64,000 nt of DNA, taken from assembly GCA_949775045.1 (NCBI GenBank), contig OX459103.1, forward strand, positions 9,296,842 through 9,360,841. Reading direction: 5' to 3'. Under the pieces are notes generated by a model. The model saw nothing but the letters and a program-made list of their open reading frames with translations, searched no databases and had not been told where the DNA came from. Both the position numbers and the translations under genes were made by a program. Shown here in pieces: positions 34,887 to 46,302 of this stretch (positions are counted from its first letter, which is position 1; every line of letters begins with the position of its first letter). Source of the DNA: Metridium senile. Taxonomy: Eukaryota; Cnidaria; Anthozoa; Actiniaria; Metridiidae.

Positions 34887-35499
34887 CTATTTTATACTTC
34901 TATTCAGAGGCCAACATCTATTAAACGGCCACTTTGGAAAGTCCCGAGGGTGACCAGGTACCACTGTAGTTAGACAATAAATAAAGAGCTGATAACTAGA
35001 TACTATACTTACGTCCTAAATAGTTAGTATTTGTCTCACGGATTTACATATGTGAATGCTTATGCTATATAGGGAAATTGTCAGAACGACAACTTCTCTT
35101 AGAGACTGACCGACCATTGATAGATATTTGTTATGCACGATATTTTTTCATGGTTAAACTGTGCTCGAATTTATTTTGGTTACTGCCCAAAGCCCTCCCC
35201 TACATGTCAGTTGTTTTGGTCAATTTTAATTAGCTATATCAAGCATCCGTATGTAAGTTAAAACAGACAGTTGGTGGTCCTGAAATGTAATGAATAAACT
35301 AGAAACTTCCTCAGGCTTCTTGACTGCAAAGATGAAAACACACTTTTAAACATTTTTAAAACTCAATCATAATATGGTTCAACTCAATTAAGTCGCGGAG
35401 TTGTAGTTAAAATATCCCTGTGAAAAAGTACTCTAGTCACTGTAGTTAATTTAACAGCATTTCTTTTTTTTTTTAATCCAAACAGGAATTGTTTTAACT
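34887..35499. other. Intergenic, repeat fragment, no gene
   Basis: 34930-34972 holds the same transposon-end words as 21905-22076. The rest is featureless. Confidence 0.4.
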
Positions 35500-35850
35500 C
35501 CTTTGTTCAGCATAACTCCACATTGGCATTGAAAACGTCTTGTAATTTCACTAGTTTTATATAGCGATTATTTATTGTTGAGGCACAAGCCCAACCTGGC
35601 AAGGACACGAAGTAATAAAATATAAAAATAATAATACTAATAAAGTCTTTATTTAAACGAGCGTATTGTAAGGAAACAATTTGCTTCAACAACCTCATTC
35701 GAAGAAAAGACTGGCTCGAACAAAGAGTTCAGAAATTAAACCCGTTTTGTGCTAAAAATATAACGGAGGGGTACCTTGTACCTATATCAAATCTGTTTTT
35801 ATCAAGCCCTATTTCATTTTTTATGCGGTTCGATGTTCGATTTTATTCGA
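35500..35850. mobile_element. Dispersed repeat related to 63590-63780
   Basis: Shares ordered blocks with 63590-63780: GGCACAAGCCCAACCTGGCA / AGTACAAGCCCCGACTGGCC, GGACACGAAGTAATAA / GGACATGAAGTGAATAA, CTTCAACAACCTC / CTTCCACAACGTC, and TTTTATGCGGTT. Diverged copies of one unknown element. Confidence 0.5.
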
Positions 35851-37564
35851 TGTTTTTGACTTGATACAGCTCTTAATTCAAATAAGTAAGCCAAGAAATG
35901 CATATATATATAGAGAGAAAGACAAACAGAAACAATCAAATAAACAAAATACAGTTTTGTATTTGCGATTTCAGTAATTAAACAATATTTGAAATACTTG
36001 AAACTTGGACTTAACTGAAACAAATGCACAATTTGATCATGAAGCTTTGCCAGACATTTTTAATTTTGGGAGGGAATATTAATGTTTTACGGGCCGGTTG
36101 GGGTTATCCTTGATTATAATTACTCGTGCCCAGGCCTATGGCCGGCACGAGTCTTAAAATGCAACGCGTATTTTTTTTGGTTTCCATGTCCGAAGTTGTC
36201 CGAAGACACTCCGGAAAGCCCGAAGTTGTTACGAAGTTGTCGATTAACCAGATTAACCACCAAAAACAAGCAATAAATCGCTCAATATTGAAGTAAATGT
36301 CCCCAAACTTCACAGAAATGCAAAGAAAAACACAACACACAAGAAGATACATCTAGTTTTTTCATGTCAGAAGTTCCTTTGGCTTCGCCATGAAGTCGTG
36401 AATACCGATTACTCTCCGGTCAACTTCAAAATCGATGGCGGCTATATAGCACAACTTGGTAAAATGGCTTGAAAAGCGCGGTTAAAAGTCTCAACCGACT
36501 CTAAAAATCGTCTCAGTTTGGCTTTTTATTCATCAAAGTTCGTAGTTGGAGTATTAGTTTTCATGCATGTTCATTGCCATTTTCGTTTCAAAATAGTGAA
36601 ATATTTATCTAATGGATTTGAAGGACTTCGATTCGTTGAGGCTGTTTCGATACCTTGTGAAAAATCGTCTCATCTAAGGATATGCATGGATTTACAAGCT
36701 TCATACTTCGGTAAAAAAACAATTATTTAATGATGCTAAATATATCAAAATAGGATTTCAAAATTGTTCATACGTATTTTCAAACGAACCTAATTCATTG
36801 AAGTAAATAACATTGTGTGAATCGATTCTTTGTGGGTCTTTGTATGTAGCAGTCAATAATATCTTTAGATAATTGTATTTTAGAGAGCTTATTGTATAGT
36901 TTTTATAGTGTTCTCATTCTATAAGCAGTTGATCATTTCATGAAAGCTCTTTGTTACCCAGCTTCTAGAGGCTCCCTATGTAGTCAAGATCAAGCTGGGG
37001 AAGTGAATGTTTTTATACACTGGGACTGGTATATCCACAAATATAAAACAATGATAAGTGGGAATTGGGTTTGAGAATTTAACTTAGCAAAACTATCCAG
37101 GATTGTAGGTCATGGGAAATGGGATTAGGACTTCCCCCCGGCACCTCCATGATAGATTATTTTTAATTAATAATAAATTATTGAGCAAGTCATTTTTGAT
37201 AATGATATAGTGCTATTTGATATATTGTTCTTGAACATAGCCTGACAAAATATCCCATGGATCAGTCATCTTTTTCAATATTTGCTGGGTATCTAACAGT
37301 AAAATATGTACATGTACTCCGTAGTGAAGTTTCTTGTATTTTCTAAGTAAAATGATATATGTTGATTACCCTGCGAGCCAGATTCTCCTTTAACTTCTCT
37401 CTCCCTGGGATGGGAAAGTGACTCTGGTTACAGGATATATATTGGTTTCGGTGAACAAAGAACAGTGCAACTTGGAAATAATGAAATAATAATATCTAAA
37501 TAATAATAGTAATAGATGGTAATAGAGTGCTAACACCATATCCATGAAATAAAATATAATTGCT
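35851..37564. other. Intergenic, no firm gene
   Basis: Holds a small hairpin at 36121-36152 (ACTCGTGCC / GGCACGAGT). A short open frame at 36518-36718 has a hydrophobic N-terminal part but no ATG in place and no certain splice partner. Nothing else is supportable. Confidence 0.4.
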
Positions 37565-37745
37565 ACTGTGTAATAGTATTTATTGACTATTAGTCACTAT
37601 CAAAGACAAGTAAAGTTGTAATGAGGTATTGTTTCCTTTTGTATTCGTTGTTTCTGGTTGATTTAAAGTGACTAAATAGAAACTATAAGTTAGTTACTAT
37701 TTTGTTTCTATGTCATGGATTTAGTGTTTTTGCTCTACTTAATTG
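37565..37745 (+). mobile_element. Dispersed repeat, partner of 6290-6500
   Basis: Inverse copy of the 6290-6500 repeat. Shared blocks include CAAGTAAAGTTGTAATGAG, CTATAAGTTAGTTACTATTT / CTATGAGTTAGTAATTATTT, TTGTTTCTAT and TTTAGTG(T/C)TTT. Confidence 0.6.
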
Positions 37746-38227
37746 TACTATTTTATATCTATTCTTTGTTCAACTAGTACCAATTCAGCCCAATCAACAA
37801 AGCAGTTCTTGATAAGAGACAGAAATAAGAAAACATTGATATTCATACCACCCCTCCATTTTGTTTAAAGCAACAAGAATACTACCGGTATACCTTTCAG
37901 TATAAACATTTTGTTCAAAGCAACAAGAATAACTGTCCCTAACTATGATTAACTGTCCCTAGCTATTGATCTTCTCTCCATAAAAGCCAGATCAAGGGCA
38001 CGAGTAAACCCTGTACTGAGGGTCTAGTTCATACTACAAGCTGTCAATTTGCGTGGTTGTTGTTGTATTTTTTCCATTCATATGGAACCTTACTGAGCAT
38101 TAATAGTAAACAAACAAAAACAAAAAGCAAAAAAAAAAAAAAAAAATGGCGCTCTTGGAGTGACACTCCGCGATAATAGTTTTTTACGGGTATTGGATGT
38201 CCTTTCCTAAACTTGACCCAGTTTCTG
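37746..38227. other. Intergenic, no gene seen
   Basis: Contains AAACAAACAAAAACAAAAAG and an A-run near 38130. Short similarity between 38041-38110 and 38584-38670 (CTGTCA, GTGGTTGTT, TTCATAT and GAGCA/GAG...TTAATA). Confidence 0.4.
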
Positions 38228-38462
38228 ACGGGGACGTTCCGCTGGTACCTCTAAACCCTGACCCTATTTAAGACAGCAGAATCCTAAAAATATGTACCCT
38301 ATTTTAAGACAAATTGGTAAAAAGAAGACCCTATCCAAGACTCAAGGGGGAAATTGTATACCCTAGGTAAGGCAATTTAAGACAAATTAGGCTAAATTGT
38401 ATACCCTATTCTAGACGCCAAGACAAAAAACCATACCCTATTTGGCGGAACGTCCCCGTATA
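38228..38462. mobile_element. MITE with GGGGACGTTCCGC ends
   Basis: Left GACGGGGACGTTCCGC and right GCGGAACGTCCCCGTATA are inverted. The interior repeats ACCCTATT(C/T)(T/A)AGAC, GTATACCCTA and AAGACAAATT several times. Confidence 0.75.
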
Positions 38463-38483
38463 GTAAATATAAGGGAGTACCCA

Positions 38484-38506
38484 CCCCCCCCCCCCCCCCC
38501 CCCCCC
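38484..38506. repeat. Poly(C) run
   Basis: An uninterrupted run of about 23 C followed by GGGG. Length in the genome is likely unstable and assembly here may be wrong. It abuts a family A SINE head fragment (38508-38570, minus). Confidence 0.9.
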
Positions 38507-38507
38507 G

Positions 38508-38570
38508 GGGTTACAATGGTGAAATTAAAGGCCAGTGCTCTCACCGCTAGGCTACTCATGCCACCCTATA
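38508..38570 (-). mobile_element. SINE family A fragment
   Basis: On the minus strand it reads GAGTAGCCTAGCGGTGAGAG and CACTGGCCTTTAATTTCACC, matching the tRNA-like head of the family only. Confidence 0.6.
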
Positions 38571-38810
38571 ATTCATATCACACGCTGTCATTTTTGTGAG
38601 TAGACGTGGTTGTTTTTAATATTTGCATTCATATTGAGGAGCCCTATGGAGAGTTAATAAACAATAAAAAAACATGATGAACTACGTTTCTAAATGGCTT
38701 TAATAATTACACAAGAGACAGCAGGAACTGGCTATGAATGCTATCATGCATAAATTAATATAAACAGACGCTTAAATAATTACGCTAGAGTTAGCAGGAA
38801 CTGGCTATAG

Positions 38811-38952
38811 AGTACAAATACTAAAAGTGTGCAATACTTTGTACTATTTACCACTAAATAGTGTTGATTAAACAATAGAGAACAAAATAATTTGCATAAT
38901 TTAGCAGTATTTAGTGGTATTTATGTAGCACACTTTTAGTGTTTGTACTCTA
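38811..38952. mobile_element. MITE with TA flanks, inside another repeat
   Basis: GAGTACAAATACTAAAAGTG at the left and CACTTTTAGTGTTTGTACTC at the right are inverted, flanked by TA on both sides. It interrupts a repeat (ACAGACGCTTAAATAATTAC, GCTAGAG(T/C)(T/C)AGC) present on both sides at 38766 and 39073. Confidence 0.8.
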
Positions 38953-39639
38953 GCTTTGAATGCTCTTTTTTTATTAATAACTAACAACAAAGAAAACACA
39001 CACAAAATTTACAATTTACAATTAAAGAGTGCCACAATGAATGGCTATATGAATGCTATTATATATTAATATAAACAGACGCTTAAATAATTACGCTAGA
39101 GCCAGCGGGAATTCTCTGAAACTAGCACTGGAAATTCTATTATATATAAGAAGACCATAAACTTAGACTTATTAATATAATTTTTATTTTATTTTTTTAT
39201 CTATAGGGGAAGTTTATCAATTGGGACGAAAGTCCTGTAGCTTCTACCTGTCACAAAATTAGTTTTAGAAATTTTATCATTAACTGCTTCTCGTTTTATT
39301 TTATCTTAACTACAATATATATATTGTGACAAATAAAAAAATAAAAAATAAATAAAAAGACGTTGATGCTCCTCTTTCTTCACAAACCGCCCTGATTGGC
39401 TAACTTTATAAAATCTCATCCCAAGCCCCTGTAGCACCAAACAAAGGCTCTTGTTTCTACAAGATGTAGAATGACGTCGGAAATTCTCTGCAATCACAGC
39501 TAAAACTATGAATAAAATAACGAAAGGAAGGACCAATTGCAAGGGGATAGGTACTTGCGACCTTACACGACAATGCAGATATAACTGTAGGCTTAAAATG
39601 TTATTAGAGAGACCCATCGGCTCTAGTCTGCCAATTCAT

Positions 39640-39960
39640 CTTGGTTAATAACGTAATAGTAACTAACATTTCTATAGCGCTTATCCAATCATGTGCTAGG
39701 CGCTTTACAATGTACACTCAAAATAAATAAATTACAATAATTAGGAAAGGTAAGTCTTTTCAAAAAGATGAATTTTAAGTTTAGATTTGAAAACGCTCAG
39801 AGTTTCAATTCACAAGAGCGGATAGTATCAGGCAAGCTGTTCCAAAGTTTAGGAGCACAAACGGAAAAGGATGAGGAACGTACGACCTTTATACAATTGG
39901 CATGCTTTGTGGGCTCGAATTGTGTTAAAAACGGACTCCCTTTCTCTTAGTCAATAAATA
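39640..39960 (+). mobile_element. Repeat with GCGCTT...AGGCGCTTTACA motif
   Basis: TATAGCGCTTATCCAATC and GCTAGGCGCTTTACAATG resemble a motif widespread in marine invertebrate repeats. The following short open frame (39768-39950, including QSFNSQERIVSGKLFQSLGA) looks like a repeat-borne peptide rather than a host gene. Confidence 0.4.
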
Positions 39961-40759
39961 TTGGTCTATGTACTCCAACAGTTCACTTGGAAAGCATTGT
40001 TTGAAACAGATGTAGAATGGCTCCAGCCAAAAGTGATGTTTTCAGACTGTTTACATAAAACGCACAGCTAGAGATTCCCACCCTTCACGCTGTGCTACAC
40101 CGTTGTTTATAATATATAGTTACACTTATAGTGTAATTAACTTTAGTATCGTTTATGCAGGGTGGGGAAGAGGGGGTACCGATCACGACGAACCACACGC
40201 CGTTTTTTTCATGATTTCACGGATCACAGTTTTATAACTCCGGATGTTAACTCTGTTAATTATGGTCACGTGACCTGTTTTACAAAATATCTCCTTAACA
40301 GTAAGTGATAACCAGATTCTCCAAGCACAGTCTTGTAGAGACCTTCTAGTGAAGAAAATTTAATGTATACGTTTGTTTTACCTATTCAAACCCGCATTTT
40401 TAAAGGAAAAACTAAATTTCTTATCCATCTAAACTAGTCACGTGACTACCCTTAGGTCAAAATTACAAATTAATGTGGCAATGACAAATAAAAACGTTTT
40501 TTCGTGAAACACGAATATGATTTCACGGAACACGGCTTAATTGTTTTGCTTTTCACGAATCACGAATTACAGGCGAAATTTAGGGCCGTGTATCACGGAT
40601 CACCGAGAACCTCTTCCCACCCTGTTTATGTAGCCAGGGTCGTTTACTGGAGACTATATATGCCAGCAGGGATCTTACTGAGTCTACGGCTTAAGACTAA
40701 ATCACTTCTCATCAGAGCACAACGAATAAATACAACGAATAAAGCATGAGTTTCTTTAC
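39961..40759. other. Intergenic, no gene seen
   Basis: Contains diverged direct repeats of CACGAATNACG / CACGGATCAC between 40190 and 40610. No exon recognised. Confidence 0.4.
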
Positions 40760-41926
40760 TTAACTAAAAAATAATGGTAGAATGTGTGTATAATAGTTTG
40801 TGTTCACGTTCTAGTTGAAAAGGTACAATTTGCTACATAGTTTCTTATTCTCTACTTTTGCATAACCGTAATACTTTCTGTTTTTTTGGGGTGGATATTG
40901 TTATTCAAATTTTCTTGATTTGAATTACAATGGCTACCCAAAAAACACAAGACATTATGTTTATTGTGAAATTCGCTAATTGATTATTGCAAACTTACAT
41001 AGCTGGGTTACCTGTGGTTCCACAAAGAAACATTTATAGTATACATAATATTATGCATACGTATTTATTATTAAATGAAGTTCAAACCAAAACTTTACAT
41101 ATCATGTTTTTATGTCAAAACAATGCTATAATCGTGTGCAAAATACCTTGGGACATATCATCTGGGTTTTTGTTTTTTACATAAAAAATATTTCAACAAA
41201 TATTTCCATTTCCCCCTCTCCCCTGTATCAATGTTGAGTTTTGAGAATTTCAAACGATTTTCATTTGAAAGACATTGCTCAGGGAGGAAGGGTGTTTGCG
41301 AATTCAAATTGATACGTTAAGTAAGTTTCATATATCTTAAAAACTCAAACGAAGACGTTCATAAAAATGTTACAATGTCCTAATAATTTTTTGTCCTAAT
41401 GATTGTGGCTTAATCGACAATATATATATTTCTAAGACGAAAAAAAAAGCAATTCGCTCATAACATTCTCAAATTAAAAGCAAAGTCCGAGCCCGCTTAT
41501 TTAGAATTCAAGGTCTATTTTTTTACATCAATTAGTTATTCCAGGATCGATTGTATAGCAGGTGATATCACCAGCAGGTTTAGTGATACAAAAAGTGCTA
41601 TTGATGGTGGCAATCCTGAACTAACCCTCGTTTAATAATACTTTATTATAAATAATTAACGTGAGAAAAACACTGTATTAGAAATACTGCACTTATCGAT
41701 GGAAATAAAACTGAGCCACTTGTATATTTTTACTCCAAATGCTTTCTTGGAAACATGTGGCGATACACACTAGTTTTATATATTGAAAACTGAATTATCG
41801 TGAATTTGTACATCGATGCAGTTCACTGGTTGTATAGTCAGCTACCAGTAAGAGATTTAGACTGCGATTATAATTAACGTGTAATGAATAATTTAATATA
41901 CACCTATTTCATTCTGTATTAGATAG

Positions 41927-42028
41927 TTACTGAGGCCGGCAGCAATATTAGATATATTGCAGTCAGCTGAGGGCGCAGCCCGAAGCTGACTGCAATATAT
42001 CTAATATTGCTAGCCGGCCGAAGTGACT
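41927..42028. repeat. Palindrome with GGGCGCAGCCCGA loop
   Basis: The arms GGCCGGCAGCAATATTAGAT, ATATTGCAGTCAGCT are matched by AGCTGACTGCAATATATCTA, ATATTGCTAGCCGGCC. The loop holds GAGGGCGCAGCCCGA, itself a small hairpin. Confidence 0.85.
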
Positions 42029-42194
42029 ATCGTATATAGTTACTATTCACCACCCTGCCCCATTGTTTTCTCTCTTGCACAGTAATCGGCGGTTTCTTGT
42101 GTTTTTGAATATAATAAAAATAGGCTTACCAAACTTTCACGCTGGGCTGGCAGTGTACTGAAATCGGCGTTTTTAAGCGTGATTTTGAATAACT

Positions 42195-42730
42195 TTTTAT
42201 AGTTAGGTCCGATCAACTTCAAATTTTATATGTGAAGAGTACACACCCAAAGAAAATAATTCTTCTTTTCACTTTTACAAATGTTACGATTTTTGGCGGG
42301 AAAATAACGTCATCAATTTTAGAGGAAAATCTAAAATGAGGGTAATGCAAAATTTTAAAATGCGCATTTGAAAGAACTCATTGAGATACGTTCAAAACCG
42401 AAGAGATAATAGTCAAAGTCAAATTTAATCTAAAGTTATAATTTTTTGAATGTAAAATAGAAAACATTTCTAAACTTCAAAAATCATATATTTTGATTAA
42501 ATTTGACTTTGACTGTTATCTCTTCGGTTTTGAACATATCTCAATGAGTTCTTTCAAATGCGCATTTTAAAATTTTGCATAACCCTCTATTTCAATTTCC
42601 CACTAAAATTGGTGACGTCATTTTCCCGCCAAAAATCGTAACATTTGTAAAAGTGAAAAGAAGAAAATTTTTCTTTTGGTGTTTACTTTTCACATGTAAA
42701 ACTTCAAGTTGATCGGACTTAACTATAAAT
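42195..42730. repeat. Long foldback element, about 240 bp arms
   Basis: The left arm blocks ATAGTTAGGTCCGATCAACT, TTACAAATGTTACGATTTTT, GGCGGGAAAATAACGTCA, AAAATGCGCATTTGAAAGAA and CAAAACCGAAGAGATAAT each occur inverted and in reverse order in the right arm. The loop is only about 50 bp. The interior has no gene. It splits a repeat whose words (TCGGCGGTTTCTTGTGTTTT, AATAGGCTTACCAAACT) recur at 43050-43098. Confidence 0.9.
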
Positions 42731-43130
42731 CATTTTGTTTTTTACTCGACAAGGGACTGGAACCAATATTATGTTAGTACTCTGCTGAATGCAAGGCATT
42801 GTGGGCACAACTTAAACTTGTCAAGGAAAACTTGTTCATCATCTACACGAGCAAGGAAACCTTGTCAATATAAAATTGTCAAGGAAATCTTGCTGATCGT
42901 CTACACGAGCAATGAAAATTGTCAAGGATACTTGTCAAGGAAAAATTGCTCGTGTCAACGCCGCTTAATTAGTTATAATATTATCAGCCAATGAAAATGT
43001 AATAATCATTCAATAGCCTGTCCCATTATTGTTCTCTTTGTTGCATAATAATCAGCGGTTTCTTGTCTCTTTGAATATAATAACAATAGGCTTACCAAAC
43101 TCTAATTAGTTATAATTTCATCAATTCTAT

Positions 43131-43320
43131 TTAGAGGAATGCTAATGAACTTGATGACATTAAACGTGTTTTTGTTGCAAGTTTTCCATCGGTTGCCTGG
43201 GTAGCATAATGGCTTAAAGCGCGGATACAGCAATGCAGAAGGTCTCGATTCGAATCCTGGCATTGGTACTCAAAGTCTTTTTTCACCAAAAATCGCTATC
43301 TAGTAAATTATTTAATGAAT
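43131..43320 (+). mobile_element. tRNA-derived SINE-like element, family B
   Basis: A-box-like GGGTAGCATAATGGCTTAAA and B-box-like GATTCGAATCCTGG, about 35 bp apart, start a unit that runs on into TCACCAAAAATCG and AAATTATTTAATG. Copies are at 44832-45040 (same strand) and 58045-58135 (minus). The 44.8 kb copy also shares sequence upstream of the tRNA-like head, so those two arose by local duplication. Confidence 0.7.
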
Positions 43321-44032
43321 TATAAGTCTGATGATGCTTACTAGAATGGAAATTATTAGTTATACACACTTAACAAAACACACTGCAATATGTTTGATAT
43401 TGCAGAGTGCGAACTGCAATATGTTTGATATTGCAGAGTGCGAACTGCAACATAACTAAATATCTTTGCTTTCAGACGCGGGTACTCAGCAATCAGTGAT
43501 TTAGTGCAGAGAGAGAACAATGGGGTAGGGTGGTGAATAGTAACTATATGTTGATAATCTCGAAATGGTTGAATCGGGACCGAAAGGAATTGTGGGAGCT
43601 CATAAAATGAAAAAAAAGCACCATAATATCACTTAATTTTTCTTTAGCTTGAAAATTAATGTTTGCGTCTGAAATCATACGGTACGTTTGTGCAATTCTA
43701 AATCATTCAAGCGTAATGCATTAGGAATTTCATGAACTCCCAGAGTTCCTGTCAGTCTCAGATCAACTATTTCCAGATCGTATCAACGTACGTTAATTGA
43801 ACGAGGTGTAAATTATCGTTAATGAGTATCAACATCAGCAGGTCTCAGTGATGACACGGAAAGAACTTCGTAGTTGCTACAAGGCAAGCAAATCCTCCGA
43901 TAGTAATTAGAACACAATTTGACAGAAAAGCTTCTGATATTTCTGAACTGTTAGGACATCTTGACTTGTAGGTAAGGATCACTTATGTTGACTGAATCAG
44001 TACTAGAAAACAATGATATTATAATAGTTTAG

Positions 44033-44304
44033 GTGCTGTTAAACTGTGCTATTTGTTCAGCAAACTTGTTTGGCAATGCCGTTACGACACAAGTTGCGTT
44101 TGCGACAAAATGCAAAGTAAATGTCAATTTTCTGAGACTTTACCAGTTAATAAAACTATACCTTACACATATCAAAAAGCTAACAACAAAATTGGGGTTA
44201 CCGTCGTTGTTTCCAAGCACAATGGCATTAAAGTCAACAATTTTGGCCTTTTCGCAAGCAGCGCGAAGGAATGTTTTGATGGCAAAGATAAGAAAGAAAG
44301 CTAG
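44033..44304 (+). CDS. Candidate terminal exon of a Cys-rich secreted protein
   Basis: After a TTTAG acceptor at 44032 the frame stays open to a TAG at 44302-44304 (about 90 codons). The first third has five cysteines (motifs VKLCYLF, WQCRYDTSCVCDK, KCQF). The middle is Lys/Val/Asn-rich and a sixth Cys is near the end. A block ending in a GTAAGGA donor (43973) lies 58 bases upstream. Its homologue at 51440 also ends at GTAAGGA, but no upstream frame joins without a stop. A second long frame overlaps. The diverged copy at 45160-45343 keeps the RYDT-x-C words in the same frame, which favours this frame. Family not recognised. Confidence 0.3.
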
Positions 44305-44631
44305 CAAAAAATGTCAGTCTTAATAAAAGAAAGTCCTTAAAAAAATTTTTTAAACTCATAATATTTAAAAGTAGGCGATTTTTTGGAAAAAAAAAAAAAA
44401 ACCCTGGAAATAATCATATATTATACAATTATACAAAATGGCCTCTTTTTGTCGTCAAGAAAGGCTAGTAAGATGCACAGAAACAATCCACAAGAACGTG
44501 CTTAAGGATTTCACAGTATAACAGAGACTCGGTCTTGAATCGTTTTCTGATTGCGGACAACAGTGTCCAAAATAGAGCTCAATTCTTTTCTCAACAGAAC
44601 TCATATATCATGTTCATTCTATGTATAGTTT

Positions 44632-44725
44632 AATAAACGAGCAGGAGTGTTTTATCAGGTTTAAAATCCCGAGGGCGAAGCCCAAGGGATTTTAAACCTG
44701 ATAAAACACGTTCTGCGAGTTTATT
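44632..44725. repeat. Palindrome with GGGCGAAGCCC loop
   Basis: AATAAACGAGCAGGAGTGTT, TTATCAGGTTTAAAATCCC is matched by GGGATTTTAAACCTGATAAA, ACACGTTCTGCGAGTTTATT. The loop GAGGGCGAAGCCCAA resembles that of the 41927-42028 palindrome. Confidence 0.85.
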
Positions 44726-44831
44726 GAACGGCTTAAAAAACTCATTAGTAATTCATGACCATTTTGTCCAATATCGATGAAACAAAAGAAAACGGAAGGT
44801 TGTTTGCATTTGGGAATTGATCTACACTACT

Positions 44832-45040
44832 AATAGAGGAATACTAACCAACTTGAATGCTAATGAAGTTGATGACTTTTCGTTGCAAACTTTTCATCGA
44901 TTGCCTCAGTGGCATAATGGCTTAAAGCTCGGATACAACCAAGCAGAAGATCTCGGTTAGAATCCTGGCATTGGCACTCATGATCAAAGTATTTTTTTCG
45001 CCAAAAATCTAAAAGTAAATTATTTCTAAGTCTGATGTTC
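44832..45040 (+). mobile_element. SINE-like family B, second copy
   Basis: Contains CAGTGGCATAATGGCTTAAA, GCTCGGATACAACCAAGCAG, GAATCCTGGCATTGGCACTC and CGCCAAAAATC, collinear with 43131-43320. Confidence 0.7.
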
Positions 45041-45089
45041 ACTCGTCAGTAGAGAATGGGGGATGGGGGGAAGGGTAATATCTGAAATA

Positions 45090-45140
45090 TGGACATGAAG
45101 CATTATATAATGACACATGTGCCATTATATAATGCTTCAT
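45090..45140. repeat. Short perfect palindrome
   Basis: ACATGAAGCATTATATAATG and its exact inverse flank ACACATGTGC, itself near-palindromic. 50 bp in total. Confidence 0.9.
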
Positions 45141-45159
45141 GTTCATTTGCATTCCATTG

Positions 45160-45343
45160 TTCTTCTATTGTACATCATCAAACTGGTTTCGAAAGATATC
45201 GTTACGACACAATCTGTTTAAGGATTGAAAAGTGTCACAAAAGCTGTCTCGAATCGTTTTTTTGCTTGCGGACAGCAGTGCACCCAAAGTATAGAGTTCA
45301 ATTCTTTTCAAAATTCATATATGATATACATTCTACTTATTAG
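45160..45343 (+). pseudogene. Degraded copy of the 44033-44304 exon region
   Basis: The nucleotide match to 44055-44110 is clear around CAAACTGGTTTCGAAAGATATC / CAAACTTGTTTGGCAATGCC (compare shorter pieces CAAACT(T/G)GTTT and CGTTACGACACAA). Further on it matches 44505-44600 (GAATCGTTTT, TTGCGGACA(A/G)CAGTG, ATTCTTTTC). The frame is open with several cysteines but the acceptor and the exon middle differ. A third remnant is near 54045-54110. Confidence 0.35.
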
Positions 45344-46302
45344 TCTTAGTGATGTGTTTATTGTATTGTATTTGGAAATGGCTATGGTTGAACCATCACT
45401 ATCGATGGTTCTAAATGCATACACTAACCGTGACTATACTGTATTTATTGTACATATCTTAACAAATACAACACATATACATATATAGTTAAACTTCTTG
45501 TTAATATACACTTCATTATAAAAACATTAGCCCACACAAACATATTTACATATACATATATATTTTATAATATTATTGCCACAATTTTATAAACTTCTTA
45601 GTACTTTTACTTATTCATATTACATATTGTACACGCAATTCAGCTTACTAGCTGCAAGGTGTTTTATTAAATATAATCTATCTATCTATTTATCTAACTA
45701 TCTATACCGTTGTGTTGGTACCCTTTATCTGGAACGCCGCCACCTTTGTTTAGTTTTTAGCTTCGTAATTATATAGCAACTAAGCCTGTTAATCTTCTTT
45801 TTTTTAAATTCAGTTTTCTATAACTAATTCATAGGGATACCATATATTCATTTAAAGCTGGAAGTAATCTGCATCAAATTAATTAATGAATACTATATTT
45901 TTGCCGACTTATAAATGTCTGCTCTATTTTCTAAATAATAATATACATGAAAAAATTATTCGAATTAGAGAGGTTGAAACAGTGCACTTCAAGTGTAACA
46001 CACTTCAGAAACGTGCATTAACACAATGCAAATTACAAATAATCATTCGTTTATGATAAGCTTTATTCCTAAATTAAGTCACTAATGCTTGACAATAATT
46101 AAAAAAACATTTTATGTCGTAATTCTTTTAAAAATTTGTGAGAAAATTACAAAAATGTGGCCAAGTTTTGGTTGGAAAATGTTGAATTTCCGCTTGAGCT
46201 CGAGGGCGCGCTTTCATACGACATCCACAAATCATTTTTGGTGCGCCTAGCCGAATATTAAAACTTTTAAATTGGCATATTTTCAGATCGAAACCGCCTG
46301 AA
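45344..46302. other. Upstream region of the left pentraxin gene
   Basis: Collinear in parts with 53450-55050. Both genes are preceded directly by TTTTCAGATCG, which looks like an acceptor of a 5' untranslated intron. No upstream exon identified. AT-rich, with an ATCTATCTATTTATCTAACT stretch near 45680. Confidence 0.4.

Noticed and set aside
36518..36730. Possible secreted-protein exon
   Set aside because: The frame has no ATG at its start, the proposed acceptor is weak and the donor at FG|GTAAAA is ordinary. No neighbouring exon fits.
43195..43265. Functional tRNA gene
   Set aside because: A- and B-box-like words are present but the acceptor arm does not pair cleanly, the anticodon arm is irregular and copies are diverged; better read as a tRNA-derived repeat.
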